Positions 46,481-55,190 are shown, counted from the stretch's first letter. The stretch: 64,000 nucleotides of DNA from Acidaminococcus timonensis (GCF_900106585.1 NZ_FNWH01000006.1:1054001-1118000), one strand, 5' to 3'. Notes: generated by a model from the letters alone, not told the origin. Program-made: numbers and translations.

Positions 46481-47035
46481 ATGAAACTCGTACGTTCGTT
46501 ATTACTGACCGGCCTCATGGTGCTGACTGCTGCCCTGACCGCCTTTGCTTCCCCGGAAGCCCCCACGGACCAGGAAGTGATCCAGGCCTTCCAGCAGGCC
46601 AACACCGTTTATGAATGGTTCGAACATCACCCTCTGCGCACCGACGGCAAGGGGGAACGGGACACCGGTTATATGATTTACTACACGGTGGCTGATAAGG
46701 CCTACCCCAATATGATGGCGTTGAAGGCAAAAGTGAACGAACATTTCACCGAAGCCCTGGCCAGCTTCATCATCAGCGACAGCCGCATGTACCGTGAGTT
46801 CGACGGCAAGCTGTATGTGGCCCCCAGCGCCAGGGCCACAGATCCCCACAAAGGGACCAGCACCATCAACATCGTCCGGGTGTCCCCCACCAAAATCAAC
46901 TTGGAGGTCAGCACCCCCATCATGGAAGATCCGGCCCACGGCAAGACCAACGTGGTAAAGACCTACAAGGTGACCTTCCCCTACGTAAAGACCCTGAAAG
47001 GCTGGAGATTCTCCTACTTCGAATCTCTGGAATAA
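46481..47035 (+). CDS. Exported protein, possibly IseA-like
   Basis: The 184 residues open with a signal peptide (hydrophobic core 5-22, cleavage after AFA) and form one compact domain. An AGGAGAG site precedes the ATG and TATGGTACAAT lies 39 bases before it. The pattern VYEWFEHHPL, then YTVADKAYPNMMALKAKV, then MYREFDGKLYV resembles the IseA/YoeB inhibitor of cell-wall D,L-endopeptidases, but I am not certain of this match. If correct, it would protect the wall from autolysins. Confidence 0.55.
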   Translation: MKLVRSLLLTGLMVLTAALTAFASPEAPTDQEVIQAFQQANTVYEWFEHHPLRTDGKGERDTGYMIYYTVADKAYPNMMALKAKVNEHFTEALASFIISDSRMYREFDGKLYVAPSARATDPHKGTSTINIVRVSPTKINLEVSTPIMEDPAHGKTNVVKTYKVTFPYVKTLKGWRFSYFESLE

Positions 47036-47073
47036 AAAAATCCGCTGCCCAGCCGCAGCGGAATTTTTTTATC
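47036..47073 (+). terminator. Terminator after the exported gene
   Basis: TCCGCTG...CAGCGGA hairpin is followed by ATTTTTTT, directly after the stop codon. Confidence 0.85.
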
Positions 47074-47121
47074 CTGGGAACGGATTTTTACACGTAGGCG
47101 CGGGTTGGGTTGTTATCGTCG

Positions 47122-47150
47122 CAGGGGCGGTTCGTCGTGAACCGCCCGCA
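47122..47150. repeat. GC-rich hairpin (GGGCGGTTC...GAACCGCCC)
   Basis: A perfect 9-bp stem with 5-base loop lies in the gap between the exported gene and the tRNA. Its GCAGGGGCGG left edge also occurs at the 3' end of the GH18 gene, so it may belong to a repeat family. Confidence 0.55.
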
Positions 47151-47201
47151 TGCATGGTCTGGCGGGGTACCCTTCCCGTCCGTTTGTGTTCTTACGACAA
47201 A

Positions 47202-47231
47202 AAAGCCTGTCACTTTCGTGACAGGCTTTTT
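47202..47231 (-). terminator. Terminator after tRNA-Ser
   Basis: AAAAAGCCTGTCAC...GTGACAGGCTTTTT hairpin directly beyond the tRNA CCA end on the minus strand. Confidence 0.85.
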
Positions 47232-47236
47232 CCCTG

Positions 47237-47327
47237 TGGCGGAGTGGGAGAGATTCGAACTCTCGCGAGGTTTAACCCCCCTAACGATTTAGCAAACCGT
47301 CCTCTTCAGCCACTTGAGTACCACTCC
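47237..47327 (-). tRNA. tRNA-Ser (anticodon GCU)
   Basis: The minus strand gives a 91-nt class II tRNA with a 7-bp acceptor stem (GGAGTGG with CCACTCC). The anticodon loop TTGCTAA gives GCU. A long variable arm, the T-loop GTTCGAATC and an encoded CCA end complete it. It reads AGC/AGU serine codons. It is the only tRNA seen in the window. The McrBC-like defence pair lies directly upstream, a common situation near tRNA integration hotspots. Confidence 0.96.
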
Positions 47328-47385
47328 ATTAGAACCGGCTGACTCGTATATAATACACCAATCAGCCGATCTTGTCAACTATTTT

Positions 47386-49176
47386 TTATCCTTCGATTTC
47401 CCGCAGCAGTTCGGCCATGTTCTGCTGCTGGTTCTCCTGCGCCACTTCCTCCGAACAGGGCACTGCATTGGCCGCCGGAGTGATGGTGCTTCCAGGCAGC
47501 TGGCAGTTGTAGAAGGATTCCAGTTCCTGGTCTCCGTTGGTGAGGCCATACAGGATCTCCAGGCCCTTCATGGTCACCTTCACGGGCTGCCCCTTCTCCT
47601 CATAGGCCACGGGACTCAACGAAAGCAGGTACTTGTAGGCCATCTCGGGCATCAGCTCCTGAAGCACCTTTTTCTTGTAACTGTACTTGGCGTCCAGTAC
47701 CAGGTAGTTCTCCCTCCCCTTCCCTTTCCACTGCAACAGATAATCGGGGGTGTAATAATGGCCCTCTTCCAGGGCCTTGAAGGCGTAGGTGCTGTTCCGG
47801 TACAGGTGGATGCCGGTCCGGGCGCTCTCGTCCGTATCCGTAAGCACGGGATGGAAGTACAGTGTCAGGGTGGCGCCCTCCTTTTCCAGGGTGAATACAT
47901 TCCGGTATCCGCCGGCGCTGTAAAATCCCCGTCCTCCCACGCTGTACGTCTGACGACGGCTGCCGGTCAGCCTGTATCCGGCCTTCTGGGCCAGATCCAG
48001 CAGCTTCACCAGGCAGTAGATCTCGAACACGAACGTGTTCTCGTACAGGTTCAGCAGCATCCGCTCCCGGGGGAAATGATGGGTGGCATTTTCATACCAT
48101 TTATGGATGCACAGGTAGATCCGATAATACTGGGGCACCCGGAAGAAGGGTTCCGTGGGCACAGGCAGCCGGGAGGCGTCCAGAAGGGTCACCGGCAGAA
48201 TCTGCTGATAGGAAACGAACATCTCCTGCAGCCGCTCTTCCACCTCACTGCACCGCTCCAGGAAGCCCCGCAGCATTCTGGCAGCGTTCGCATAGAGCAC
48301 CTCGCTGCTGAGAAGATAGCCGTCCGCCAAAGGCCCGGGCATCCGGAGCTGGTCCAGGGCCTCGGTGATCTCCTTCCGTTCCTCCTCCAGATCATAGCAC
48401 AGACGCTGCAGGAAGCTGAGCACCACCTGATTTTCATACACATCCCGGCTCATCTTATCCTGGGTCATGAGCAGCTTTTCGGGCAGATAATGGCCACTGC
48501 CACAGTCCACTCCATAAGGAGCCTTCCGCAGGTATTCAGGGTGGCGTACCAGGTACTGCAGGGTGTGGGAGTTCACAGTCTGGACCTTTTCCGTCCAGTC
48601 CACCACCTCTTCCGTTTCCAGGGTGTGGCGGCAGTTGGCCTTGAAATACCCGTAATTTTCTTCATAGACCTGCAGGATTTCTTCGGCCAGGGTCAGCTGG
48701 CTGAGAAAATCCGAGAATCCGGATTCCCCGGCCTGGAGGGAACTGCCTTCCAGCAGGGGCGCCTGGTGGGCGTACACGAATTCCAGCATGGCCGCCAGAT
48801 TCTGCTGCCGGACGGAGGGCTGGATCAGTACGGGCAGGAGATCGGTGTAATAGGTCTCGGCGGTGCCGTCTTCCTGCTGCAGGGTGATTTCCAGCTCCAC
48901 CAGCCCCATATGATAGGCAAAGATGGGATAGGAGAACAGCACCTGCCGGTGTCGCCGGTCGTACATCCCGTTCAGCGGCTTGCCATTGAGCGTCACGTTG
49001 ACTTCTGCCGGATTCCCGGCCTGGGGCAGCTCCAGGTCATAGTGCTGATTCTCCCGCACGCCGGGATGTCCGGTGGCTGCCAGGATCCGTTCGGCTCCGT
49101 AGGGCTGCTGCTGGGCCGTTACAGGCAGGGTCAGCACCGGACCGTTTTGTTCCAGCAGACGAATTTCGTTCATCAT
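47386..49176 (-). CDS. McrC-like protein: DUF2357 domain with PD-(D/E)XK nuclease
   Basis: Predicted effector of a two-gene McrBC-like system. The 596 residues carry a beta-rich N-terminal part and the DUF2357 region (about 60-290, LMTQDKMSRDVYENQVVLSFL). A helical middle precedes a C-terminal nuclease core with PDYLLQWK near 476 and VLDAKYSYKKK near 492, the D...D-x-K pattern of McrC nucleases. It starts 4 bases after the AAA+ gene and depends on it. Type IV restriction systems cut modified or foreign DNA, so phage defence is the likely role. Confidence 0.87.
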   Translation of the reverse strand: MMNEIRLLEQNGPVLTLPVTAQQQPYGAERILAATGHPGVRENQHYDLELPQAGNPAEVNVTLNGKPLNGMYDRRHRQVLFSYPIFAYHMGLVELEITLQQEDGTAETYYTDLLPVLIQPSVRQQNLAAMLEFVYAHQAPLLEGSSLQAGESGFSDFLSQLTLAEEILQVYEENYGYFKANCRHTLETEEVVDWTEKVQTVNSHTLQYLVRHPEYLRKAPYGVDCGSGHYLPEKLLMTQDKMSRDVYENQVVLSFLQRLCYDLEEERKEITEALDQLRMPGPLADGYLLSSEVLYANAARMLRGFLERCSEVEERLQEMFVSYQQILPVTLLDASRLPVPTEPFFRVPQYYRIYLCIHKWYENATHHFPRERMLLNLYENTFVFEIYCLVKLLDLAQKAGYRLTGSRRQTYSVGGRGFYSAGGYRNVFTLEKEGATLTLYFHPVLTDTDESARTGIHLYRNSTYAFKALEEGHYYTPDYLLQWKGKGRENYLVLDAKYSYKKKVLQELMPEMAYKYLLSLSPVAYEEKGQPVKVTMKGLEILYGLTNGDQELESFYNCQLPGSTITPAANAVPCSEEVAQENQQQNMAELLREIEG

Positions 49177-49180
49177 GATC

Positions 49181-52100
49181 TCAATGGAAGAACTGGAAGA
49201 ATTTCATCCGCCGGTTCCCCCACTCCAGAATCTGATCCAGCAGGCCGGCACTCTGCAGCAATTTATTGCTGGCGCAGTCGTCCCGGAACTGGATCAGCCA
49301 TTTTTCATAATCCACCCCATTGCCGCTGAGTTTGGGGAGAATCTTCTGGGCCACGGCAAAGTCCAGAGCAATGATACCGGGCCGGATGTGGTCTTCCGGC
49401 TCCATGAGCCGGGAGGCCGCCCGCCAGTAGCGATGGATGGCCAGCTCGATCCGCATGCTTAGGTAGATGTTCTGCTCAGCCAGACGGGCCTTCACCCGGT
49501 CGTACACGTTCTGTTCCACGCTGGTCAAAGCACAGCTTTCCCGGGGTGCCACGTCGAACAGGCTCTTCAGCTGGGGCCAGGAAATCTGCTGGATTTCTCC
49601 GTTGCCCAGGCCCCGGCCCACTTCAGGTACAAATTCCGTATGGGGCAGGGTAACGATCCAGGCCCGGTCGATGAGCCGGGGTGAGAGGGTCTCGGTGGTA
49701 TGGTCGTTGTTGATGGTGGCCAGGAAATGCAGCGTCTCGGGCAGCTGGAACCGATGGTTGTGTCCCAGGTTGATGGTATGTTCTCCGTTCCAGTCATCAC
49801 ACACGTTCATGAAGTCAGCCCAGTAGTATTCCATGGGAGACAGGTTGGCTTCGTCCAGCAGGATGTAATAGGGATACTGATGCACCCCGTGGCGTTTTTC
49901 CCAGTCCAGCAGCCGCAGGCCATCATACACGTCCCGATTGCTTTCCTCAAAGGTCTTGTTCAGGGGATTGTAGTACCCGATTAGATCCCGCTTGCTGGTC
50001 CAGCCCCGTTCCACAGATACCGGGATATACCGGTTGGTGGTGCTCATAAAGTCCTGGGGACCGATTTTCCGGTCGAACTGGGTCAGGCCCAGGACTTTGC
50101 CCAGAAGATTGCAGAAGGAAGTCTTGCCACTGCCCGGAGCTCCGGAGAACACGGTCAGGAATCCCTGGGTGGTACACAACAGCAGGTTCATGATCAGGTT
50201 GCGGCTGTACTGGGGCCGTTCTTTCTGGATGGTTTCCACTAGGTAATCCAGACATTTGCGGTTATTGCTGCCTGCAGCCGGCAGGGCATTGATCCGCTGG
50301 GCCAGCTCTTCCTCGCTCTGGGGCTGGGCCAGACGGGCCTGCCGTTCCTGCACCTGGGCAATGGCCCGGCGATTGCGGCTGGAAAGGTTCTTTGCCGTTC
50401 CCAGCTGCTGCCACAGATCCGGCACCCGTTCCAACAGGGCTGTAATGAAGTCCTGGCTCCAGCGCTTGTTCAGGTTCTCCAGCAGGTGCTGGTACAGAAA
50501 GTCCCCTACAGCCCTGTAGCTGTCCCGGGCCGTGTCGTCCCCTTCCAGGATGGCTTCCAGCCGGTCCAGGCGCTGCTGGCGAATGGCAGTGGGCAGGCCG
50601 GTGAACAGCCGTTCCTCCTCCCGCTGCAGGAAGGCCTTCAGGTCCGGGGCTTTCACCAGGTCGCCCTGTTCCACCCGGCAGCAATTCACCAGGCTGCGCA
50701 CCAGAACTTCGTCGGTGGCCAGATCCACCAGCTGGCTCTGGGTGCCGGACAGACGATGGTAGAACACCCACTGGGTCTTTTCCTGGCGGCTGGCCCAGGT
50801 GCCCTCCGCCGGATAGAAGGTGGTGGCCTGCCATGCTTCCGGCGGGCAGGCAGTAAGCAGATACTGGTTCTCAGGCACGTCGCTTTCCAGGTAGAACCCG
50901 AAACGCACATTCCGCTGTACTTCATAAGGCCCGGCAATCCAGCCGTTTTCCAGATGGAGCAGCAGCTGCTGGCCCACAAACAGGCCGGGTTCCTGCAGCC
51001 GCAGCACCGTATCCGTGGCCAGAGGATCCAGGAGTTGCTTCTCCTCCACCAGGGTGTACAGGCCTTCTTCATAGGGGAAGCGCAGTTTGCCCGCTTTCAG
51101 AGCGTCGATGCAGAATACCCGATAGGCCGTGGAGCGCAGATTGCCCTGTCCGTCCTTGTTTTCCACCAGGTCATCGGAAGCCAGATCCAGAAACACAATA
51201 TCGTTCTCATGGAAATGCTCCTCCATGAATTTCTGATCGCTGTGAAGGCTGTACCACAGGTTGATGTTCTTGTACTGCTCTGCCCGGGGAATCAGGTCAT
51301 CGATTTCTTCCGGAGAAAGAGCCCGGTACTGGCCTTCGTCCCACACCCCCATGGGGGTAAAGTTGTAGAAGCTGTCTACAATATTGATCCGGCCCACCAG
51401 GGTCCGGGACTCAGGGATGTCCTGCCTGGCAGGTTCCGGAATTTCCGGAACGGGAGCTGGCGCGGCCGGTGCAGATTCCCCAGCCGGCTGGGGTTTGGCC
51501 ATTTCTGTCTGTGCTTTCGCCGGATTCTTCCGGGGCTTCACCGGTTCGGCCATCAGCTTCGGTCTTGTTTCCGTTTTTGTTTCCGGTTCTTTCTCTGCAG
51601 CAGCCACCTGGGGTTCATCTTTCTTTTTGCGGTTCTGGGCCTCCCGGTTCCGGTTCCGTTCCTTTTTGTTTTCCTTCCGGGTATTTGAGGTACGGGAATC
51701 CTTCACCCTTTCATCCTTTTGGGTTTCCGGTTCCTTCTTTCCTGCTTTCGCTTCCACGGTCTCCGGTTTGGACGGTTCCTCTTTGGATGCTGCCGCTTCT
51801 TGGTTCTTCTTTTCCAGCAGCAGTGCCACCTTTTTCTGGGGCCCTACCGGATAGGGGATTTCCAGCAGCTTCAGGCCCAGCCAGAATTCTTCCAGCGTGA
51901 CCTTGCAATGCTCTTTCCGGTAATACCCATAGACCTTATCCAGAAGGTCGGCCATGGTGGATGCATTGTAGCCCTGGATCTTTTTCCAGTCTTCCGGATC
52001 CTGGCTCAGATTGTGAGCCAGACCCTTTTCCACGGCAAACAGAAGAGATCCCAGGCTGGCCCTGGCCAGAGCCTGATAGGATTTATTGCCGCTGCGGTAC

Positions 52101-52333
52101 AGTTCCACCGCAAAGGGAATCATTTTCTTCTTGACATTGGGCGACCGCCGGTCCAGTTTGCCCAGCTGGGCGATGTATTTTCGATACGGACGGCTGTTGC
52201 TTTTCATGGGCTTCAGAAGGAGTTCCATGGGTGCGCTCTGGTACAGCAGCTTCAGTTCCTGGTCATCAAGCTGTTCCAGGGCCCCTTCCGGAGCTTCCTT
52301 CAGAAGCACGGGGCGTTGTTTCTGTGCTTTCAT
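49181..52333 (-). CDS. McrB-like AAA+ NTPase with long disordered linker
   Basis: Motor and probably sensor of the system. In the 1050 residues, 1-165 are helical. About 170-305 is a charged low-complexity linker (Lys/Glu/Pro/Arg). About 310-640 is a domain I do not recognise. The C-terminal AAA+ has Walker A SGAPGSGKTSF near 727, Walker B ILLDEANLSP near 824, the McrB-type polar loop TINNDHT near 876 and DRA arginine finger. The ATG at 52333 has a GGAGG site; a longer reading to 52414 has none. No known DNA-binding domain (DUF3578, EVE) is evident. Confidence 0.87.
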   Translation of the reverse strand: MKAQKQRPVLLKEAPEGALEQLDDQELKLLYQSAPMELLLKPMKSNSRPYRKYIAQLGKLDRRSPNVKKKMIPFAVELYRSGNKSYQALARASLGSLLFAVEKGLAHNLSQDPEDWKKIQGYNASTMADLLDKVYGYYRKEHCKVTLEEFWLGLKLLEIPYPVGPQKKVALLLEKKNQEAAASKEEPSKPETVEAKAGKKEPETQKDERVKDSRTSNTRKENKKERNRNREAQNRKKKDEPQVAAAEKEPETKTETRPKLMAEPVKPRKNPAKAQTEMAKPQPAGESAPAAPAPVPEIPEPARQDIPESRTLVGRINIVDSFYNFTPMGVWDEGQYRALSPEEIDDLIPRAEQYKNINLWYSLHSDQKFMEEHFHENDIVFLDLASDDLVENKDGQGNLRSTAYRVFCIDALKAGKLRFPYEEGLYTLVEEKQLLDPLATDTVLRLQEPGLFVGQQLLLHLENGWIAGPYEVQRNVRFGFYLESDVPENQYLLTACPPEAWQATTFYPAEGTWASRQEKTQWVFYHRLSGTQSQLVDLATDEVLVRSLVNCCRVEQGDLVKAPDLKAFLQREEERLFTGLPTAIRQQRLDRLEAILEGDDTARDSYRAVGDFLYQHLLENLNKRWSQDFITALLERVPDLWQQLGTAKNLSSRNRRAIAQVQERQARLAQPQSEEELAQRINALPAAGSNNRKCLDYLVETIQKERPQYSRNLIMNLLLCTTQGFLTVFSGAPGSGKTSFCNLLGKVLGLTQFDRKIGPQDFMSTTNRYIPVSVERGWTSKRDLIGYYNPLNKTFEESNRDVYDGLRLLDWEKRHGVHQYPYYILLDEANLSPMEYYWADFMNVCDDWNGEHTINLGHNHRFQLPETLHFLATINNDHTTETLSPRLIDRAWIVTLPHTEFVPEVGRGLGNGEIQQISWPQLKSLFDVAPRESCALTSVEQNVYDRVKARLAEQNIYLSMRIELAIHRYWRAASRLMEPEDHIRPGIIALDFAVAQKILPKLSGNGVDYEKWLIQFRDDCASNKLLQSAGLLDQILEWGNRRMKFFQFFH

Positions 52334-52454
52334 TGTAACCTCCATGATGTAGAAATGCAGTAGTGAATCAAAATTTGACAAATAAAGAGCTGGCGCCAAC
52401 AACGCACAGCTCATATTATTATACCCAATTTTCAGATTTATGCCAATGGGGAAG

Positions 52455-52486
52455 GGGTAGTGGTTAGGGGTTAGGGGTTAGTGAGG
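52455..52486. repeat. Telomere-like TTAGGGG/CACTAACC short repeat tract
   Basis: GTTAGGGG is repeated head to tail and flanked by AGTGGTTAG and GTTAGTGAG. The tract starts at the GH18 stop codon (CAC TAA lies in the first unit). Confidence 0.65.
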
Positions 52487-53611
52487 AACGGCTGAACCGT
52501 TTTCGGCGGGCGAGTCGGTGTGACCCGCCCCTGCGGTATAGGCCTCCGCCTTCTCCCAGACTTCCGGCTCTTCCAGTCCCTTTCGCCAATAGGCGCTGCC
52601 GGCCAGGTCGTAGCGGCTGATCAGGGCATTCTTCAGAGCCAGGCTGCGGCCCTCTTCCATCCAGACTTTATGCAGGGTTCCCTGCTCTTTATATTCGAAA
52701 TAGTACTGCCCTTCGCTGCTCAGCCAGGCAGGTACCAGGCTGTGATCCCGGATCCGCTTCCTGGCTCCGGGCATGGAAAGGGTCCGGGCGCTGACGGTTC
52801 CGTCTTCTTTCACGGTCCAGTCCCGCATATAGAGCGGCATACCCAGCACCAGTTTCTCTTTGGGCACTTCCAGCAGGGTCTTCTGGATGCCCTGCTCCAC
52901 CCAGGGCAGGCTGGCCACGCTGCCCGCTACGTTGGACAGGCGGTGGTGCTCGTCGTAGGCCATGAGCATCACATAATCCACCTGCTCCGCCAGTTCTTTT
53001 CTATTGTAGCATTTTGACCAGTTGCCATTGTCGCTGGGCACGGTCACATCGATGGAAACCGTGTATCCCGCCGGTTTCAGCACGCCGCTGAGTTCCCCCA
53101 CAAAGGCCGTAAGCCGGTCGCTGTCTTCCGGTTTGATGTTCTCGAAATCCAGGTTGATGCCGTCCAGCTGGTAGGTCCGGGCCAGCTGCAACAGGTTCTC
53201 GGCGGCTTTCTGCCGCCCCGCCGGATTGTCCAAAAGGCCATGGGTGCGATCCGGGTCGAACCCGTTGGTAATGAGTGCCCACACCCTGTACCCCTTGTCA
53301 TGGGCCTGGGGAGCATAGTCGGTGGTGGCATTCTTCACTTCAATATTCCCCTCCGTATCGCTGAGGATGAACCAGCTGGGTGAAAGGACGTTGATGCCGG
53401 GCAGCTTTTTTTCCTGGGCCAGTTTGGAAGAGGCTTCCCCGGGGGCCTGCCAGTCCCAGACCAGATGGACGGGCCCCTCCAGTTTCCGGGGCATATAGGC
53501 CGTCACCGGACCGTTTTTTTTCACAGCAGGAGCGGTGGGCTTTTTGGCACAGGCCGTGCCGGTAAGGGCCAACAGACAGAGACCGATGCAGAGCAAACGT
53601 GAGAGTTTCAT
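52478..53611 (-). CDS. Exported glycoside hydrolase family 18 protein
   Basis: Family 18 proteins act on N-acetylglucosamine polymers; YaaH/CwlT-like members cut peptidoglycan or bind it. The 377 residues start with a signal peptide ending near Cys21 (weak lipobox). They contain the family active site LDGINLDFE (catalytic Asp155/Glu157) and MLMAYDEHH plus the conserved late Trp region. The extracytoplasmic substrate is likely cell-wall glycan. The last 15 residues (TDSPAENGSAVPH) are encoded by a GC-rich repeat-like segment and the CACTAACC tract. Confidence 0.88.
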   Translation of the reverse strand: MKLSRLLCIGLCLLALTGTACAKKPTAPAVKKNGPVTAYMPRKLEGPVHLVWDWQAPGEASSKLAQEKKLPGINVLSPSWFILSDTEGNIEVKNATTDYAPQAHDKGYRVWALITNGFDPDRTHGLLDNPAGRQKAAENLLQLARTYQLDGINLDFENIKPEDSDRLTAFVGELSGVLKPAGYTVSIDVTVPSDNGNWSKCYNRKELAEQVDYVMLMAYDEHHRLSNVAGSVASLPWVEQGIQKTLLEVPKEKLVLGMPLYMRDWTVKEDGTVSARTLSMPGARKRIRDHSLVPAWLSSEGQYYFEYKEQGTLHKVWMEEGRSLALKNALISRYDLAGSAYWRKGLEEPEVWEKAEAYTAGAGHTDSPAENGSAVPH

Positions 53612-53634
53612 GGCATTCCTCCTGGAGTTGTTTT

Positions 53635-53645
53635 TTCCATTGTAC
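53635..53645 (-). promoter_or_regulatory. Extended -10 promoter element of the GH18 gene (TATGGTACAAT)
   Basis: The minus-strand 11-mer lies about 30 bases before the GH18 start and is identical to those before the decarboxylase and IseA-like genes. Confidence 0.5.
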
Positions 53646-53646
53646 C

Positions 53647-53680
53647 ATAAAAACCGGGATGCTGCCCATGCGGCATCCCG
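53647..53680 (-). terminator. Terminator after the hemerythrin gene
   Basis: On the minus strand CCGGGATGC...GCATCCCGG is followed by TTTTTAT. It lies between the hemerythrin stop and the GH18 promoter. Confidence 0.85.
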
Positions 53681-53721
53681 GCGTAACGGCCCTTGGGCCT
53701 GTCTCTGCTCTCTTCCCTTTT

Positions 53722-54285
53722 TTACCCGATATACTTCTTTTCCAGCGCTTCCAGCATCCCCAGATAATGCTCCTGAATGCCCTTTTCCGTCTCTTCGTCC
53801 TCGAACTTTCTGCTCCGGGCGTCGATGTCGGCCAGATCTTCCTGGCTCAGCTGGTTTTCGGCGAAGGTGTACACCACATTGTTTTCCTTTTCCACGTGGC
53901 GCTTCAGCAGCCGGGCGTAGCCCATGGCTTCCGTCAGGATGTCCAGCTTGTACTCGGTCTTGGGATTCTTTTCGTATTCGTCCAGGGCGGTGGCCAGGCT
54001 CATCACATGATCCCGTCCCAGGTCGTGCTCCACCAGCATCCCATGGGTCACCAGATTGTCGGCGATGCGACCCAGTCTGGCCACCATCACCGGGAACAGA
54101 TATACCTCTTCCTTCCCGTGGTGATGCTTGTCCGCATACCGGCGGATGAAATCCACCATGTTCCGGAAGTCGGCCACGTCCACGGGCTTGCCTTCCAGGA
54201 TGCCGATGGATGCCTGGCGGATCACTTCCAGCATCCGGCTGATGTTGGCATGTTCTTCTTTCATCAGGTCAATGGTCCAGGTCAT
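53722..54285 (-). CDS. Hemerythrin domain protein
   Basis: Di-iron protein of the HHE superfamily, typically sensing or handling oxygen or nitric-oxide stress. The 187 residues contain metal-ligand motifs spaced as in hemerythrins: KEEHANISR, DKHHHGKEEVYLFPVM, THGMLVEHDLGRDH and RHVEKENNVVY. The ATG at 54285 is chosen because GAGGAGG sits 7 bases upstream. Just upstream ends a truncated gene, so an operon seems to have been cut by the prophage. The role in an anaerobe would be oxidative or nitrosative protection. Confidence 0.92.
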   Translation of the reverse strand: MTWTIDLMKEEHANISRMLEVIRQASIGILEGKPVDVADFRNMVDFIRRYADKHHHGKEEVYLFPVMVARLGRIADNLVTHGMLVEHDLGRDHVMSLATALDEYEKNPKTEYKLDILTEAMGYARLLKRHVEKENNVVYTFAENQLSQEDLADIDARSRKFEDEETEKGIQEHYLGMLEALEKKYIG

Positions 54286-54299
54286 GGCCGTTCCTCCTC

Positions 54300-54425
54300 T
54301 CAGGCTGCTTTCGGACGCAGCACGTAATGGCTGTGGTCCTGCTGGTCCAGTTCGAATTGGGTGTTTTCCAGCATGCCCTGCATTACGGAACGTCCTATCG
54401 GGACGATACGGGAAACGCCGAAACG
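54300..54425 (-). pseudogene. C-terminal remnant of the gene upstream of the hemerythrin gene, cut by the prophage
   Basis: On the minus strand 41 codons are open after a TAG at 54426-54428 and end in TGA just before the hemerythrin ribosome site. The last 27 codons could start at an ATG (MQGMLENTQFELDQQDH). The sequence looks like the tail of a longer host protein whose beginning would lie beyond the prophage. I do not recognise the protein. Confidence 0.55.
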
Positions 54426-54545
54426 CTAGGAAATACGCGGTTTTTCGGCGTTTCATCTGCCGAAAACGTCTGGCCTGTGTGGACTTTTTGCGGTATTTTT
54501 GCCCAATTCCAGCCCAATTTGCAAAAATGTATAACAATGTATAAA
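54412..54545. other. Candidate prophage attachment region
   Basis: The region contains an 11-bp inverted repeat (GAAACGCCGAA at 54412-54422 and TTCGGCGTTTC at 54444-54454). A GCCCAATT direct repeat with an 11-base period follows, then ATGTATA repeated. Host-like sequence lies to the left and phage genes to the right, so a boundary must be near. The exact core needs the other end of the prophage. Confidence 0.45.
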
Positions 54546-54571
54546 GCCACAGGGGTGTCCGGCGGCTGGTT

Positions 54572-54907
54572 TTATTTTAAATACATCTCTATCATTTTCA
54601 CTTTTTCCGCGGCTGTCATGCCGTCGATTTTTTTTGCAAGGGCTTCCCGGATTTCCGGCGTTTCCAGGACACTGTCCTGGATTTCAAAGCCCAGGGAATA
54701 GATAAACCCTGCGGAAATCTTTGCACTAGCAAGGACTTCACCCAGGATGTGCATTTCCGCCTGGGTGAATTTCGGAGGTTCCGGCGTTAGCTTCATGATA
54801 ATGTCATACCTTTCTACGATTTCGCCCAGGCGGCGGGAAAAACCGCCGTCCGGGGTTTGTTCATTGAGCTTATACAACGGGCCATTCATGTAAATGGTTT
54901 TTTTCAT
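54572..54907 (-). CDS. Phage hypothetical protein, last gene of the small-gene operon
   Basis: 111 residues, mostly helical, no known domain. The ATG at 54907 fits an AAGGAG site; the earlier ATG at 54925 overlaps that site and the upstream stop. It sits at the edge of the prophage next to the attachment region and is probably co-translated with the gene ending at 54922. Confidence 0.7.
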   Translation of the reverse strand: MKKTIYMNGPLYKLNEQTPDGGFSRRLGEIVERYDIIMKLTPEPPKFTQAEMHILGEVLASAKISAGFIYSLGFEIQDSVLETPEIREALAKKIDGMTAAEKVKMIEMYLK

Positions 54908-54921
54908 GGTTTTAACTCCTT

Positions 54922-55152
54922 TCATTCAGCGTGGAGGCTGAAAATTTCTTCGGCTCCATCCTTGACTATAATCAGCAGGGAATGGGTAGCGCCGAACTTC
55001 TTGTCCAGTTCCTTCTGAGTTGGCTTCATTTCTTGAATCAGACTCTGGACCCAGGCGTCAACCTGGTGTTCAGCTTCCGCCGGAACAGTCAGTACCCGAT
55101 ATGCGTCTTCCTCGCCGTTATCGCCATTAATAAAATTCACAAAACATTTCAT
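54922..55152 (-). CDS. Phage hypothetical protein
   Basis: 76 residues with a small beta-alpha pattern (KCFVNFING, then THSLLIIVKDGAEEIF). No family recognised. An AAAGGAG site precedes the ATG. It is followed by the gene at 54572 with overlapping stop and start. Confidence 0.7.
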   Translation of the reverse strand: MKCFVNFINGDNGEEDAYRVLTVPAEAEHQVDAWVQSLIQEMKPTQKELDKKFGATHSLLIIVKDGAEEIFSLHAE

Positions 55153-55190
55153 GGGTTTCAGCTCCTTTCAAGTGGTGGCGGGGATTAAGG

